Shown: piece by piece, positions 1-10,361 of the stretch | Numbering within the stretch: position 1 is the stretch's first letter | How the letters are laid out: every line of letters begins with the position of its first letter | Assembly (NCBI GenBank): GCA_030220185.1 | Contig: JASPKZ010007525.1 | Span: 558,001 to 622,000, forward strand | Reading direction: 5' to 3' | Origin: Diploptera punctata | Lineage: Eukaryota > Arthropoda > Insecta > Blattodea > Blaberidae | DNA length: 64,000 nt | The notes under the pieces: model-generated | What the model was told of the DNA's origin: nothing | The model's database searches: none | What the model saw: the letters and a program-made list of their open reading frames with translations, nothing else | Made by a program: the position numbers and the translations under genes

Positions 1-238
1 ACCTCTATATGAATGTTTGACAGTATTTATATTTTTCAATACTTAATGTTCATGAGCAATATTAAAGGGGACTTTTCTAGACCTTTTCAGCGTTTAATTT
101 TGAATCACACTCAATTTCAGCATTTCACAAATAACAGCAAATCGTTATGGGCGAGGGTGAGTAAGTGTTATTTTTAAATATTTTGTTGAGAATAATATCT
201 AATTTAAAGGTACAAAACATGAACATCACTATCTAATA
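1..238. other. No recognised feature
   Basis: AT-rich sequence before the first transposon. I see no coding frame, tRNA-like sequence or repeat here that I can support. Confidence 0.5.
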
Positions 239-240
239 TA

Positions 241-1565
241 CAGGGTGGACCGCTCGAATGGACCTAATTTCAATTGCTTGTTACTGGCAAACGGTTGAAG
301 ATAGAAACTTAAAACAACGTTCATAGTACAGAAAAACTCACCAAGTTTCGAATCCTGTCGGTAGATGGCACAAAGATACGTTTCTCGTTCTTAGATTTAA
401 TTGTTTGTGAAAATGGCGACTCCGCAGATGAAAGCGCAAGCTGTTTTGTGGTATGCGGAGTTTAAATCAATCATTAGAGTTCAAAGGGAGTTCCGGCGTG
501 TGTTTAACCGTGATGCTCCAACTGCTAGAAGCATAAAGAAGTGGCGTGATACATTATTAGCTACAGGATCTGTGTTGAAGAAGCATGGTGGTGGTCGCAG
601 AGCATCCGATGAAATGGTAGCAAATGTTCAAGCCGCATTTGAGCGAAGCCCCCGGAAGTCATTAAGAAGAGCTTCGCGGGAACTTCAAATACCAAAATCG
701 ACATTACAACGGATTGTCCACAAACGCCTCAAACTGCACGCATATAAAGTGCAGTTAGTGCAACGTCTGGAGCCGAATGACATGCCGAAACGAGTGGAAT
801 TCGCCAATACGATGCTGGACCGTCTCGGCGCTGATCCTGACTTCATGACCAAGATTTTCTTCTCGGACGAAGCCACTTTCCATTTGTCAGGCAAGGTAAA
901 CCGGCATAATGTGCGGATCTGGGGATCGGAGAATCCTCACGTTATTCAAGAGCATGTTCGTGATAGTCCGAAGATGAATGTTTGGTGCAGTTTGTCACAT
1001 AATAAGGTCATTGGACCGTTTTTCTTCGCCGAGAAAACTGTTCGTGGTACCACATATCTTGACATGCTGGAGCAGTTCTTCTTTCCACAAATTGAACAAC
1101 TGCACCTAACATCGTTTTCCAGCAAGATGGTGCTCCTCCCCACTGGTCCAATGAAGTTCGTACGACTTTGGACAACATTTTCCCTGGCCGTTGGATTGGT
1201 AGGGGAGGACCAATCGCGTGGCCCCCGAGATCTCCCGATTTAACACCACTGGATTTCTTTCTCTGGGGCTATGTCAAAGATAAAGTTTACACCACCCCAG
1301 TCAAAGACCTTCGTGATCTTCGTGAGCGCATCATAGAGGCTATTGAGAACATTCCAGAAGACATACTCCAACGTACTTGGCAAGAAATTGTTCATCGCTT
1401 TGATATCGTCACAGTGACTGCTGGGACTCATATAGAGATGTGGTGATCTGGATATCAAAACTTGGTGAGTTTTTCTGTAATATGAACGTTGTTTTAAGTT
1501 TCTATCTTCAACCGTTTGCCAGTAACAAGCAATTGAAATTAGGTCCATTCGAGCGGTCCACCCTG
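241..1565 (+). mobile_element. Tc1/mariner-superfamily element (DD41D) with 108-bp TIRs
   Basis: A complete 1325-bp DNA transposon flanked by TA on both sides (239-240 and 1566-1567), the target duplication of the Tc1/mariner superfamily. The terminal inverted repeats are 241-348 and 1458-1565 and differ at one position by eye. They begin with CAGGGTGGACC. One transposase gene lies between them. The DD41D spacing of its catalytic aspartates is the spacing reported for the rosa-type lineage. Near-identical termini and a single coding lesion suggest a recent insertion. A shorter relative from a different subfamily lies at 56123-56782. Confidence 0.93.
413..1446 (+). pseudogene. Mariner-type transposase, DD41D, one frameshift
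   Basis: It encodes a transposase of about 345 residues that would bind the TIRs and cut and paste the element. The first ATG is at 413 (MATPQMKAQ), the usual start of the family; the open frame seen from 401 begins with TTG. Residues 1-110 form the helix-turn-helix DNA-binding region. The first catalytic Asp is at 866-868 (FFSDEATFH). Frame 2 then loses register near 1100-1112, consistent with one missing base. The rest continues in frame 1: the second Asp is at 1126-1128 (VFQQDGAPPH) and the third at 1252-1254 (SPDLTPLDFF), with 41 residues between them. The stop is TGA 1444-1446. All three acidic residues survive, but the single frameshift should prevent a full-length product. Assignment to Tc1/mariner is firm; the rosa-type label rests only on spacing. 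Confidence 0.93.
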
Positions 1566-1777
1566 TATTATGGATACAATCTTTCAATGAGTCAAATTGG
1601 TTAAATTAAAGAAAATAAAAATATAATACTAGTTAATCAAATTTACATGCGGAAAAGAGCTAAGCCCCTTTGTCAAGTGATTATCTAGTGAAACTGGAAT
1701 AATAATAATACGTTATTTCGAGCGTATGTTATTAAATGTTTCGCTGTACCAATCGTTACTCTAGGCCATAAAATAAT

Positions 1778-2107
1778 TAGGGCTGAAAAAAGTATGGGTT
1801 ATACAGGCTAGGCTGCATCGTACTTAGACCGCTGTGTTTACAAACTGCACGTTCACACGCGCTACTCGGGACAGACTTCTAGTACAGTTCGCTTTGTGTA
1901 AGAATGGACTCATCTTTGCACAGTTTTTGTTTCGGCATTCTGATACAACCACACGTCACGTAAACAGGTCTGTCACTGAGGAGAGACAAACATACACACT
2001 CTCCGCTCCGAGCAGGCAGTGGAGACGCTCGACAAATACACGGATTTTGTAAACAATGTGTATAGAAATTAGTTACTACCCTGATACTGATACTTGTTTC
2101 AGCCCTA
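1778..2107. mobile_element. hAT-like MITE, copy 1
   Basis: A 330-bp non-autonomous element whose ends are TAGGGCTGAAA and its inverse (CAGCCCTA at 2100-2107). The flanking 8-mers aaaataat (1770-1777) and ataataat (2108-2115) match at 7 of 8 positions, as expected for an hAT-type 8-bp target duplication. It has no convincing coding capacity. A second copy in opposite orientation, split by a SINE, lies at 38646-39327 and also has a 7-of-8 duplication. Confidence 0.8.
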
Positions 2108-2129
2108 ATAATAATGCAAACTTTTTTAC

Positions 2130-2410
2130 CAATGCCACCAGTTTGTCTTTATGACATTTCTGGTATTCTCGATTGGCATTGGTGGAATTGTAACCCACTT
2201 CTTAAGTTGGGGCGCCTGGAAGGCGGAGTTACATTATCCCAATGGTATGATACATGATGAATGATAATGAAGAGCCAAGAGAGACCTTAAACCTAAACTC
2301 ACCTAAATCCAGACCTTGGGCATCACAGGAATAATTCCCTTTAAAAATCCCTGTGGTGTGACCGGGAATCAAACCCGGGATCACATGAACAGCCCATGAG
2401 GCTGGTCATA
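2130..2410 (-). mobile_element. SINE family E, minus strand
   Basis: The minus strand starts with a tRNA-like head whose B box lies in 2358-2390. A body follows that contains a short region shared with 19390-19570 in the opposite orientation (the CCGCCTTCCAGGCG region and the CCAATGCC tail). It abuts the hAT-like MITE. Family name not recognised. Confidence 0.6.
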
Positions 2411-2530
2411 AAGTAAACTTTACTAAATTATACATTGCTATTTTTATTTAGTAACAATGAATGTGATCGATTTTATTAATAAATTAAGTTAGGCTATTAA
2501 TATTTTTGTGACGCAGTAGATATTAGTAAT

Positions 2531-2860
2531 TGTCGGTCGCTGTGCTGCTCTAGTGTCTGGTATCGAGGGTTGCGGGTTCAAATCCGGCCGGGATCAATTG
2601 ACTTTTTTTTAGGATGGAAAAATTCTAGGAGCTAGTCATTCGGGAGGGACTTTAAGCCGTGGTTCCCTAGTGTGATGATTTTCATGTTCGTCTAAGTCTG
2701 AATAAAGACGCATCTAAGCAACATTTACCGACCTTTTCATCCTAGCAATACCTTAGTTGCCTACTAGATGTCTCATTGGCTCGGTATGTTGACCGCATAC
2801 CATTCATGTCATCTTTGGGAAATAAGCGTAACTATATTAACTTGGTCTACTTACTCCTAA
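2531..2860 (+). mobile_element. SINE family B, copy 1
   Basis: It has a tRNA-like head with a clear B box (GGTTCAAATCC near 2575), then a body beginning with AGGATGGAAAAAT and containing GGGAGGGACTTTAAGCCGTG. The same order recurs at 30971-31300, and a head-less body lies at 4195-4440. Confidence 0.75.
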
Positions 2861-3296
2861 CAATGGAGAGGCTTGCTGTTACGCCATTGTAGATAGTAGA
2901 TATGAGTGTCGTTTAAAATTAATATAGCCTGCTTAGAACCAGTTGTTCCAACACGTTTTCAAAATTTTCAGGGGAGCTCAATTAACGTTTGGATACTACC
3001 AAAATCCCTAATTCACAATAACAACACTGTTTTGAGGAAAGAGGTTAAAATTATTAAACACTTTATGACACCACAAAATATATCATTTTATGTGTGAAAC
3101 GGATACAGAAGAGAACATCACGGATAAAAAAGAAGAGTTATTTTTAATAAAGTTGAAACAATCTGGTTCTAAGAAGCGAGTTATAGGCTCATACTTGATT
3201 ATAACTCAATTGCTTTCTCTCTTTCATCACATGTGAAAAGTCAGGTATAAACTAAAATTATTATACATTATGCCAGACTTTTTCATATATATATAT
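2861..3296. other. No recognised gene
   Basis: I find no supported coding region or repeat family. A short open stretch around 2906-3097 lacks an ATG start at its first codon and any recognisable motif. Confidence 0.4.
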
Positions 3297-3413
3297 TCAA
3301 TACTAATAAAATTCATTGTTAAAACCGTTGAGGTGCAGAGTAATAAAATAAGTTAAAATACCTTCTTAGGTAAAATCCGTCGTCCTCAACTTTTAAATAT
3401 GTAATCTTTATGC

Positions 3414-3451
3414 CTGTAGGCCTTTCAGGACATCCGTCCCATCTTCAGCAG
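3414..3451 (-). ncRNA. Hammerhead-like core, left arm
   Basis: On the minus strand: CTGAAGA (3448-3442), a stem II of GGAC/GTCC with loop GGAT, GAAA (3426-3423), a palindromic GGCC where helix III would sit, then TA and CAG. CTG just before CTGAAGA can pair with that CAG as the start of helix I. The minimal helix III suggests activity only as a dimer, if at all. Confidence 0.4.
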
Positions 3452-3506
3452 TTTATTCTTCGCTACAGCATCGAGTATGATGTTTGATGCTGTAGCGAAG
3501 AATGAA

Positions 3507-3544
3507 CTGCTGAAGATGGGACGGATGTTCTGAAAGGCCTACAG
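3507..3544 (+). ncRNA. Hammerhead-like core, right arm
   Basis: CTGAAGA at 3510-3516, a stem II made of GGGAC and GTTCT with wobble pairs, GAAA at 3532-3535, GGCC at 3536-3539, then TA and CAG. CTG at 3507-3509 can pair with CAG at 3542-3544. It is slightly weaker than the left-arm copy because stem II has lost a Watson-Crick pair. Confidence 0.35.
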
Positions 3545-3618
3545 GCATAAAGATCACATATTTTAAAAGTTGAGGACGACGGATTTTACCTAAGAAGGTA
3601 TTTTAACTTATTTTATTT

Positions 3619-3656
<38 letters not shown>

Positions 3657-4194
3657 AGGAGGGTCATACTGTTTCTATTGCAATATTTCAAATCTCTCTA
3701 CTTTACATTTACCTTAACTTAGATCTAATTAATCATTGTGAAGTATTATTTACAAAAGTATAATTGTCACCACAAGTACGGAACCAAGTGCCCTGATATA
3801 AGATTTTATGGTTCTGTTTACAATTCATTACTCAAATTTGTAGGTATGATGAGACAATGTTTTTATTAAATAACCACGAATCGGAAATTTATAATTATAT
3901 ATTTATTAATCTTAATATTGACAACGTATCCTGTAAAATACTTTGATTTATTTAATTTAATATTTTCAATAAAATACCAAAGAACGGATTAGTAAAAATG
4001 ACAAATTTATGTCAATTTACACAAAAATACATAATAATAAGTGTGGCTATTCATTAATTGTGTACACAGTGGTCCGTCACGTTTAAATTAATCATGAGGA
4101 GAAATAGTTTCGTCATTTAAGGATCAGTTCAGTACATATGTACAGTTACATGGTTCTGATAATACTGCAGTCGTGATGATTTTGAAGAATTGAG

Positions 4195-4440
4195 GGTAAA
4201 TAATTTTTCGGGAGGTACTGTAAGCCCTGGGTCTCTGAGTCCAAAGGTTTTCTGGCTTATAAGAGAACCTCAAGCCTAAATTAGAGCCCTTGAGCAAAAT
4301 TTAATCGGTCTATCCCATTCAAGTAATATCTTAATTGCCTACTAGGTTCTCTTTGAAGCGATTATCTAACCACTTGACACTCGCTGAAATATTCAGGGAA
4401 ATAAGAGTAAATTATCTTGGTTAGAAGTACCCTCGCCCAA
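4195..4440 (+). mobile_element. SINE family B, head-less copy
   Basis: The body matches 2610-2860 and 31060-31300 (GGGAGG, TAAGCC, AAGCCT and CCTACTAG landmarks in the same order), but no tRNA-like head is visible. Diverged. Confidence 0.55.
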
Positions 4441-5010
4441 CGTGGGGATGTAAGGGTATAGCCACACAGCGTTTTAATTAATATATTACGACTCTTATGG
4501 CTATATAATAACAAATATTTAATTGTTCTCTTCTATTATCTTTCGAACATTGAATACTGAATTTTGCTTCGCTCTGTCCAATGTAAAGGTATTAGGAAGC
4601 AATAAAATAGCATCTAGCTATAGAGGAAAGTTACACGCCTGCTCTATAATACCAGTTAAGATAGTGAATCAAAATCATAACCACGCAGAACAGAATAATA
4701 ATTTCTTTTGTTTAAAATAATTCTCACAATGAAGTAGAAGTTTCAATAAAGTGTTTTGTTCCCTTATTTGACATATGGAGTATAGCCTACCTATAATTGA
4801 ATGAGTCATTTCAAAAGGGATCATCTACAGCTGATAAAATTTTACAGGAGAGGGAAAGAAACTGATTCAACTTGTTCAAGATAAAGCATTGAATCTGAAA
4901 TTGTTAATTGACTCTCCACCTCAACGGTTTTAACAATGAATTTTATTAGTATTGACACAAGTCTATATTATACAGGAAGTATAAATATAGGAAATTTTAG
5001 CCTTCATTCG

Positions 5011-5330
5011 CTTAATAAATTATATATTTAAACATTAATAGACCTATATTTCTTGTTTATTATCTCATAAAATGGCGATTCTTCATTAAGAGTTCAAATA
5101 TCCGTTGGTAGTTAATAAGGGTTTTCAACACAAGTAGAATAACAGTGGGATTTTATCTCAAACTAATTTATTTAAATTAAGTTATGCATTTGCTTAATAA
5201 GTGATAGGCCAATATTTAAACATTAATATATTTCTTACTTATCATCTAATAATATGACGATTATTCACTATAAGAGTTCAACTATCCGTTGATAGTTATG
5301 ATAAGCGTTTTCAAAAGAAATTAAGTGAGT
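5011..5330 (+). repeat. Diverged tandem duplication, ~185-bp period
   Basis: The segment from about 5011 (CTTAATAAATTATA) and that from about 5190 (CTTAATAAGTGATA) share the order of landmarks ATTTAAACATTAATA, TTTCTT, AGAGTTCAA, TATCCGTTG and GTTTTCAA. Probably an old tandem duplication. No coding potential. Confidence 0.6.
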
Positions 5331-5633
5331 TAGTTCGAAAGATAAAAAAATAATAATATCCCGTAACAAGGAAAGACGAAGCTGCAAAACATGAACGTGG
5401 TAAATTCCATAATTCCACACCGTTCCAAGGCGGGATTACAAAAATAATTTTCACTGTATACCAACATTTATATTAGAAAAATATACCAAGATTTAGCGAG
5501 TTCGTTTCTGGCCGAGATGGAATTTTTCAAGTGACAAATTCGAGAACGCTTAATTTCCTTTAAGGGAAGCTAAACGTTCCGGTTCTAGGGCAGAGAGACG
5601 CGAGACACGTTAAGGATAATTAGATATTAAAAG

Positions 5634-5955
5634 GTCCCGCGCCGTAGCCGAGCGGTTAAGGTAGGAAGCCTTGGCGCAAAGCTACGGGACTTGCGCTGGT
5701 TCGAGTCTCCATGGGGGAAGAAATTTTCTCATGGTATTTCGGCCAGTATGGGACCGGTGCCCACCCAGCATCGTGAGGCAATTGGGTAGCTACAATAAGT
5801 AGCAGCTACAGGTTGAAAAACCATCTATAACGGCTGGGGGACTCGACATGCTAACCACATGTCACCCCTACACTGGCTGTTGATCATCTACCTCTGTGAT
5901 TGACACATGTGGATGTGAAGGGCAGCAGCCGGCTGGTAAAAGGGCAACTGCTGAA
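5634..5955 (+). mobile_element. SINE family C, copy 1
   Basis: It has a tRNA-like head with an A box (TAGCCGAGCGGTTAAGG) and B box (GGTTCGAGTC) resembling Leu/Ser-type tRNAs, then a body of about 240 bp with TTTCGGCCAGTATGGGACC and a GTGGATGTGA landmark. Other copies: 6697-6900 (minus), 38667-39017, 52432-52716 and 55766-56116 (minus). Confidence 0.8.
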
Positions 5956-6407
5956 AAGTGGAAAGACCCTCAATCGGAGATATTAAAAGCATGTCCCATA
6001 CAAAATTCCCAGGAGTAGGATATCATCTTTGGTTTCATGGTTAACCTTATGGAAGGAATTTTTGAAGTTAAGCTCACTAAAGAAACATATGATAACCATA
6101 TCCCAGAGAAATCTTTGAGCCATCTTACAGGACAATGAATACATCATAATATAGTTTGTTTCTGTTTAACGTTACCAAGATGCTAAACATTAGGTATTTT
6201 ACACACCGCGAGACATATGGTCGCTTTGTCATGTTGCAATTAGTGTTTTCGTTGTCTTTTAGCCAAAGTTTTTCTTGTTTACATGACATTCGTATTTATA
6301 ATCACTGAAAGCACATTCTGAACCATAGAACTCGTTTAAAACAATGAAGTCTATCACAGTTCACTTAAAGACATTCGTCATATGCGTTTATGAGGAGAAT
6401 TGGCTAC
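5956..6407. other. Intronic or intergenic, no feature
   Basis: Nothing supported on either strand. If the exon at 6408-6591 is real, this is the start of its downstream intron. Confidence 0.4.
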
Positions 6408-6591
6408 TTGTTGGTCTCCAGTAAATGCGTTAACGACAGTCTGTAATGTTCTGCTTTGTTCTCTATCAGCCAATATGGCGACCGCAACCAGGAGCACCAG
6501 AGTTACCAGAGACAGAATCGAGACAGCAATCACCAGCTTCTTTTCCAGACGTGTGTGGGGAGAGCAAGAGCAGTACTGTTCTCTGTACACC
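6408..6591 (-). CDS. Host exon with type II membrane anchor, M13-peptidase-like
   Basis: On the minus strand, TGTTACAG (a good acceptor) precedes G-GTG-TAC at 6591. The frame reads VYREQYCSCS, PHTRLEKKLV, then a 23-residue hydrophobic stretch ending VAVAIL, then ADREQSRTLQ and TVVNAFTGDQQ. Basic residues (RLEKK) just before the membrane segment predict a cytoplasmic N-terminus, so a type II anchor. The arrangement resembles the N-termini of neprilysin and endothelin-converting-enzyme-like (M13) metallopeptidases, but the catalytic part is not in the window. The exon needs two bases from its predecessor; the exon at 35014-35164 ends with exactly two (CC), giving a Pro codon. The donor CAA|GTAGCC at 6407 is only fair, so the 3' limit is uncertain. 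The family name is a guess; the exon call rests on splice sites, phase and the membrane segment. Confidence 0.6.
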
Positions 6592-6696
6592 CTGTAACAT
6601 AATTATTAACATTAAGTAAAGTCATTTACAATAATTTACTTATTTCATGAAGCAAAAAATCAATAAATCAATAAATTAATTGCTCTAAACTAAACT

Positions 6697-6900
6697 CCAT
6701 GGCGCCATAGGCCTAGAAAGTCCTTGGCCTACCAGTCGGTTGCTGGCTCCACATCCACATGTATTATCCACAGATGTGGAGAATATTCCAAACTGTTTAG
6801 CGGTGACATGTGCTCAGCATGTCGAGTACCATAGTTGTTATACCTAGTTTTCTCAAACAGGTTCCGCTACTTATTGTAAGCTACTCAAATTCTTCACGAA
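6697..6900 (-). mobile_element. SINE family C, truncated
   Basis: Inverse of the SINE-C body (CTTGGCCTACCAGTCGG, CACATCCACATG and GACATGTG landmarks). The tRNA-like head is missing. Confidence 0.65.
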
Positions 6901-7080
6901 TAAAGAATACGATAAAATGGTTATAATTAACAGTTAATAAATTTATGATATCAGACACAGCTAATAGTATCAGTCAATATCAGAAATATGAGAAATTTTA
7001 GTTAAAAACGAAATATATTACGGATTTTCAGGTATAAATTATTTCACTGAGAGAAGTATTGCATAGAAAACCTGGAACTA

Positions 7081-9116
7081 ACAAGGAAAGTACTTGGGCT
7101 TGAACACACGCATATACATCAACATCGTGTGAGAGATAATTTAAAGGTCCCTTATTGCACTAGTGATTCTCGCTCATCTTCAAACCTCTGCAGTCGTCCG
7201 TTAGAGACCTCTGCGTGTGCCATGCCTCATTGCACATTGCCCTGCCGGTACTCCAGTCGAGGCCAGTAGGGACGGTGCAGTGTGGCTCTGAAGTTGCATT
7301 TTGTGAAGTTATTTGTGTAGTGAAGCGTCAGATGGGTCGGCGATTGGTAATCAATCCTGCTAATGTATTGCGATTGGTTTGAGATGAAGTTACGAAGAAC
7401 TGTTCTTCGTGAAGATGGTATTGGTGTAGAAGATGAATCATTCGCATACTTTCTGGTATCTATTATGGTGCAGAATATGAGCATAAGTTAGAAACAGATA
7501 CTGTTGTAACACTAACACATAATTATGATGCTAGTGATGATAATGACGAATAACTCATTGCAAGCGGTAGTGATACGGCAAGTGCGGGAAGAGGAGATTG
7601 AGGTAGTGAAAGTGAATTCTAACCCTCTCCTGATTAAAAAGGTTAAAGTCGCAAGATCATCATGGCGTTTGATGACAACAAACTAGAGAACATAAACGAC
7701 GATTATCACGTAGGAGGTTTCAACACATACGACAAGCTTCTGAAAAGATACCCTAAACTGAAGGCTAAAAGCAATATTAAAAACATACTGGACCATGTGG
7801 CAAAGAAACGAGAAGGAGATACAGTTTTCAAAGAAAATCGTATACTGCAGTTCAAGATCATCAAGGAGCGGGTAATGGCGAAATTTGATGAAGCGCGAGA
7901 ATGCGGTTCCGCCGTTCATTAGTGGCAGAAATCTCGGGTGATTAACTTTACAGCATCACTAGGATTTATTACTAATTTGAAAAAAGGAGGTTAAGATAAC
8001 ATCACGCCATATCACTATGCTCCAAGCACGAAAAGATAAGGATGGCTCAAACGTTTGTTGCTGACGTCAATGAGCATATCACGACAGAAAAAATCGAAAT
8101 TAGTTCTGTATGGAACTGTGATCAGAGTCATTTCAACTACGAGCTTTCTTCTGACAGAACGCTATCCATGAAAGGGGAGAGAAACACTGTCTCGATGTTG
8201 CAATCAGTTAACAGTGCAACACATAGTTACACGATCGATGTTGCTATATAAATGGAAGGACGATTGGCAGACAAACTCTATATTTGCTTCCAAGAACCTA
8301 GTGGAAAGTTAGGACCCGCGTGTCAAGGGAAAATAGAAACTCGGTGCCCTCCAAATGTTTTCGTCGATGCGAGTGTGAGTGGGAAGATGACGAAACAACA
8401 TCTGAAGATTTTTTTGTCAGTTTTGGATCCAAATTTGTCGAGAAAGTCATTAGTACTTTGTGACTCCTTCTCTGGACATAAGGATGAACAAGTACTACTG
8501 GAAGCATCTGGTGGAAAAGATGTACATTTAAAAATCATTCCACCTAAAACTACGAAATATGTACAACCTCTGGATGTGTATTTCTTCAGGCAATATAAAA
8601 TATATGGCAAGAGAATAACATACTTTATTAAACTACGTTCCAGTAATATGCAGCCAAAATTGTATGACAGATTCTTTATCATGAATTTGCATTCTGTCGT
8701 TTACAATCAGTTATCTGCGGGAGTATATAGACCAATGCTTCGTTACGCGTGGCAGAACACTGGCTACGATATTGGTGAACCAGTGAACAACTTCAAAAGT
8801 GTAATTGACGTGGCTTTCAACACTGATATTATAGAATGTATAAATATGACATGCAATCAACTTGCTTTTCTTCACTGTGCGTTTTGCAGTCATTCATATT
8901 GCTGTGAGCATTTTATTGGAAGTCCCCATTTACATTTATAGTTAAGATATCTCCATTGCGTATGGCTTCTACAATGACATTTACAGTGATATCTAGAGCA
9001 TGATTGCAGAGTTTTGCAGAAAAACGACACCCACCAGGACATTGAGAGATACATAATGATCCTGTAACCACACTTTCATACATATATGTTTGTTTGAGCC
9101 CAAGTACTTTCCTTGT
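7081..9116 (+). mobile_element. DDE transposon with 20-bp perfect TIRs
   Basis: 7081-7100 and 9097-9116 are exact inverted copies (ACAAGGAAAGTACTTGGGCT and its inverse), and similarity continues inward for some 15 bases. The 2036-bp interval contains a degenerate transposase with helix-turn-helix and DDE parts. Flanking bases are TA on the left and AA on the right, compatible with a mutated TA duplication. The transposase resembles a pogo-like group of Tc1/mariner-superfamily proteins found in arthropods; the group assignment is inferred from motifs. Confidence 0.82.
7662..8941 (+). pseudogene. Pogo-like DDE transposase, broken
   Basis: 7662-7922 encodes an N-terminal part (NTYDKLLKRYPKLKAKSN, and near its end AKFDEARECG) like the helix-turn-helix region of the family. 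After a gap with stops, the catalytic part runs from about 8042 to 8941. The first Asp is at 8120 (WNCDQSHFNY), the second at 8462 (LVLCDSFSGH) and the third at 8573 (PPKTTKYVQPLDVYF), with 36 residues between the last two. A TAA at 8249-8251 interrupts the DDE domain in frame (DVAI, stop, MEGRLADKLYIC). All three acidic residues survive, but the first part is in another frame, so no full product is possible. The tail ends with FLHCAFCSHSYCCEHF, a Cys/His-rich end that may be a small zinc-binding region. Confidence 0.85.
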
Positions 9117-9264
9117 AAGTAGGAAAATGAACGGAAGCTTCATAAATGTATAATTTAACTCTCCAGTTATAATATAGCCCTGTATTAAAATTAAATTACT
9201 ACAATGACTGTAAAACACATACACACATATTTATTTATTACATGAAAAGAAAATTTAACGCCTG

Positions 9265-9342
9265 TACCGGGATTTGAACCCGAGGCCTCTAATTTTATAC
9301 GTTAGTACGATACCAACTTCGCTACTAAGACTCCCAGTACAA
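9265..9342 (-). other. tRNA-like sequence, probable SINE head
   Basis: The minus strand has a D-arm-like AGTAGCGAAGTTGGTA, a degenerate anticodon arm and a perfect T-arm-like CTCGGGTTCAAATCCCGG. Stem pairing is incomplete, so it is not a functional tRNA gene. Confidence 0.55.
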
Positions 9343-9384
9343 ACATAATTTTTTTCTTCCCTTATATGCAATTCTTTATCGTAA

Positions 9385-9834
9385 GAGGCAGCGGGACGTC
9401 GCTCGCAGTGCCGTCAGGCTTCATCACATCGTTACTCATTCAACGTTGAGTTATCCAGCTAGCAACAACTACTGCGAGCTCTACTACTACAGCGTACATC
9501 GGCTTCGCCGAGTGCACATCTACAGCCTTAGCTACGGAGACACCCAGGACGTCCCGAGACGTCAAAGTGCTCCCACGAGTGGACATCGAGTCTGTCTTGT
9601 GCGTGGATGGTGACCGGTAGTTCAAGTGTGCTGTGATTGGCCAAAATAAAAAGTGATCTCATTGCCCAATTAAAGTGCAAATTAGTATATTTATTAAATA
9701 TCGTGTGCTTTGTAGCATCGAAATAGTGTTGTGGCTCAATGCAAAGTGTTTTGTGTTAAAGTTAACCCTATCATAGGTGGCAAGTGTGTCCAGTGAATTT
9801 AGTATAGTGTGGACTAAGTCTTGGATCACCAAGT
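9385..9834 (+). other. Probable LINE 5' UTR
   Basis: GC-richer than its surroundings (9385-9620), without a long frame, and directly upstream of the ATG of the jockey/I-like ORF1. It probably belongs to that element as its 5' untranslated/promoter region. This is inference from position and base composition. Confidence 0.4.
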
Positions 9835-9999
9835 ATGGCATCTATGTCAGATTTAGACGGGTCAATGGATCTTGAAGAACCCGGACCTCTCATTCTTTGG
9901 GAGGATGCAGACCAAAAATTTGATAAGTATATTGCTTCATATAACTACAAACATAGTGAAGATGAAGAAATTAATACTACTCTTCACCATATTCGGAGG

Positions 10000-10178
10000 T
10001 ATTATTATTGTTATTATCGTATAAAATGTTGTTTGTACATGAACTATACATTGCTACATTTAATGTATCTTTAACTGTTTATAATTAGTATAGTGTATAT
10101 CTACATTTGTCAAATATTTATTTGTGGTTGAGTGGAAGAGAAGGCCTTATGGCCTTAACTCTGCCAGAATAAATAAAA

Positions 10179-10252
<74 letters not shown>

Positions 10253-10253
10253 G
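10000..10253 (+). mobile_element. LINE/SINE 3' end with (TTA)n tail, inside ORF1
   Basis: It interrupts the ORF1 frame and ends GAGAAGGCCTTATGGCC, CTCTGCCAG, AATAAATAAA, then (ATT)n at 10181-10251. A related GGCAGAAGGCCTAACCC-(ATT)n end occurs near 22935-23080. No coding part remains. Confidence 0.6.
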
Positions 10254-10361
10254 GGGTACTTTCATGTTCATTATAAACTACTTTCAAACTTACCAAGAAT
10301 TTGAGAGGCCAGAGTCAGCTGGGGAAATTACCAACCACTGCTTGGATCGACTAAACAATAT

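Larger units (their letters stand above)
3340..3623. repeat. Foldback with ~133-bp arms, Penelope-terminal-repeat-like
   Basis: Left arm 3340-3472 and right arm 3486-3623 are near-perfect inverted copies around a 13-base loop. Each arm carries, reading outward from the loop, CTGAAGA, a short hairpin, GAAA and GGCCTA, the order of conserved elements in a hammerhead ribozyme. Penelope-like retroelements are known to carry hammerhead motifs in their terminal repeats, and inverted terminal-repeat pairs occur in that group. The family assignment is inference; no reverse transcriptase or GIY-YIG domain is present here. Confidence 0.7.
3297..4955. repeat. Perfect 39-bp inverted repeat pair enclosing 1.6 kb
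   Basis: 3297-3335 and 4917-4955 are exact inverted copies by eye. The left copy lies immediately outside the foldback at 3340-3623. The interval also holds an (AT)n tract (3623-3653) and a SINE-B body, so the pair may mark the outer ends of a composite element or a fragment of the same terminal-repeat family placed in inverted orientation. No obvious target duplication was seen. Confidence 0.7.

Noticed and set aside
401..412. Start of the mariner transposase at 401
   Set aside because: The codon there is TTG; the first ATG in frame is 413 and matches the family's N-terminus.
6400..6597. Plus-strand 65-codon frame
   Set aside because: An antisense shadow of the minus-strand exon, which has splice sites and a membrane segment.
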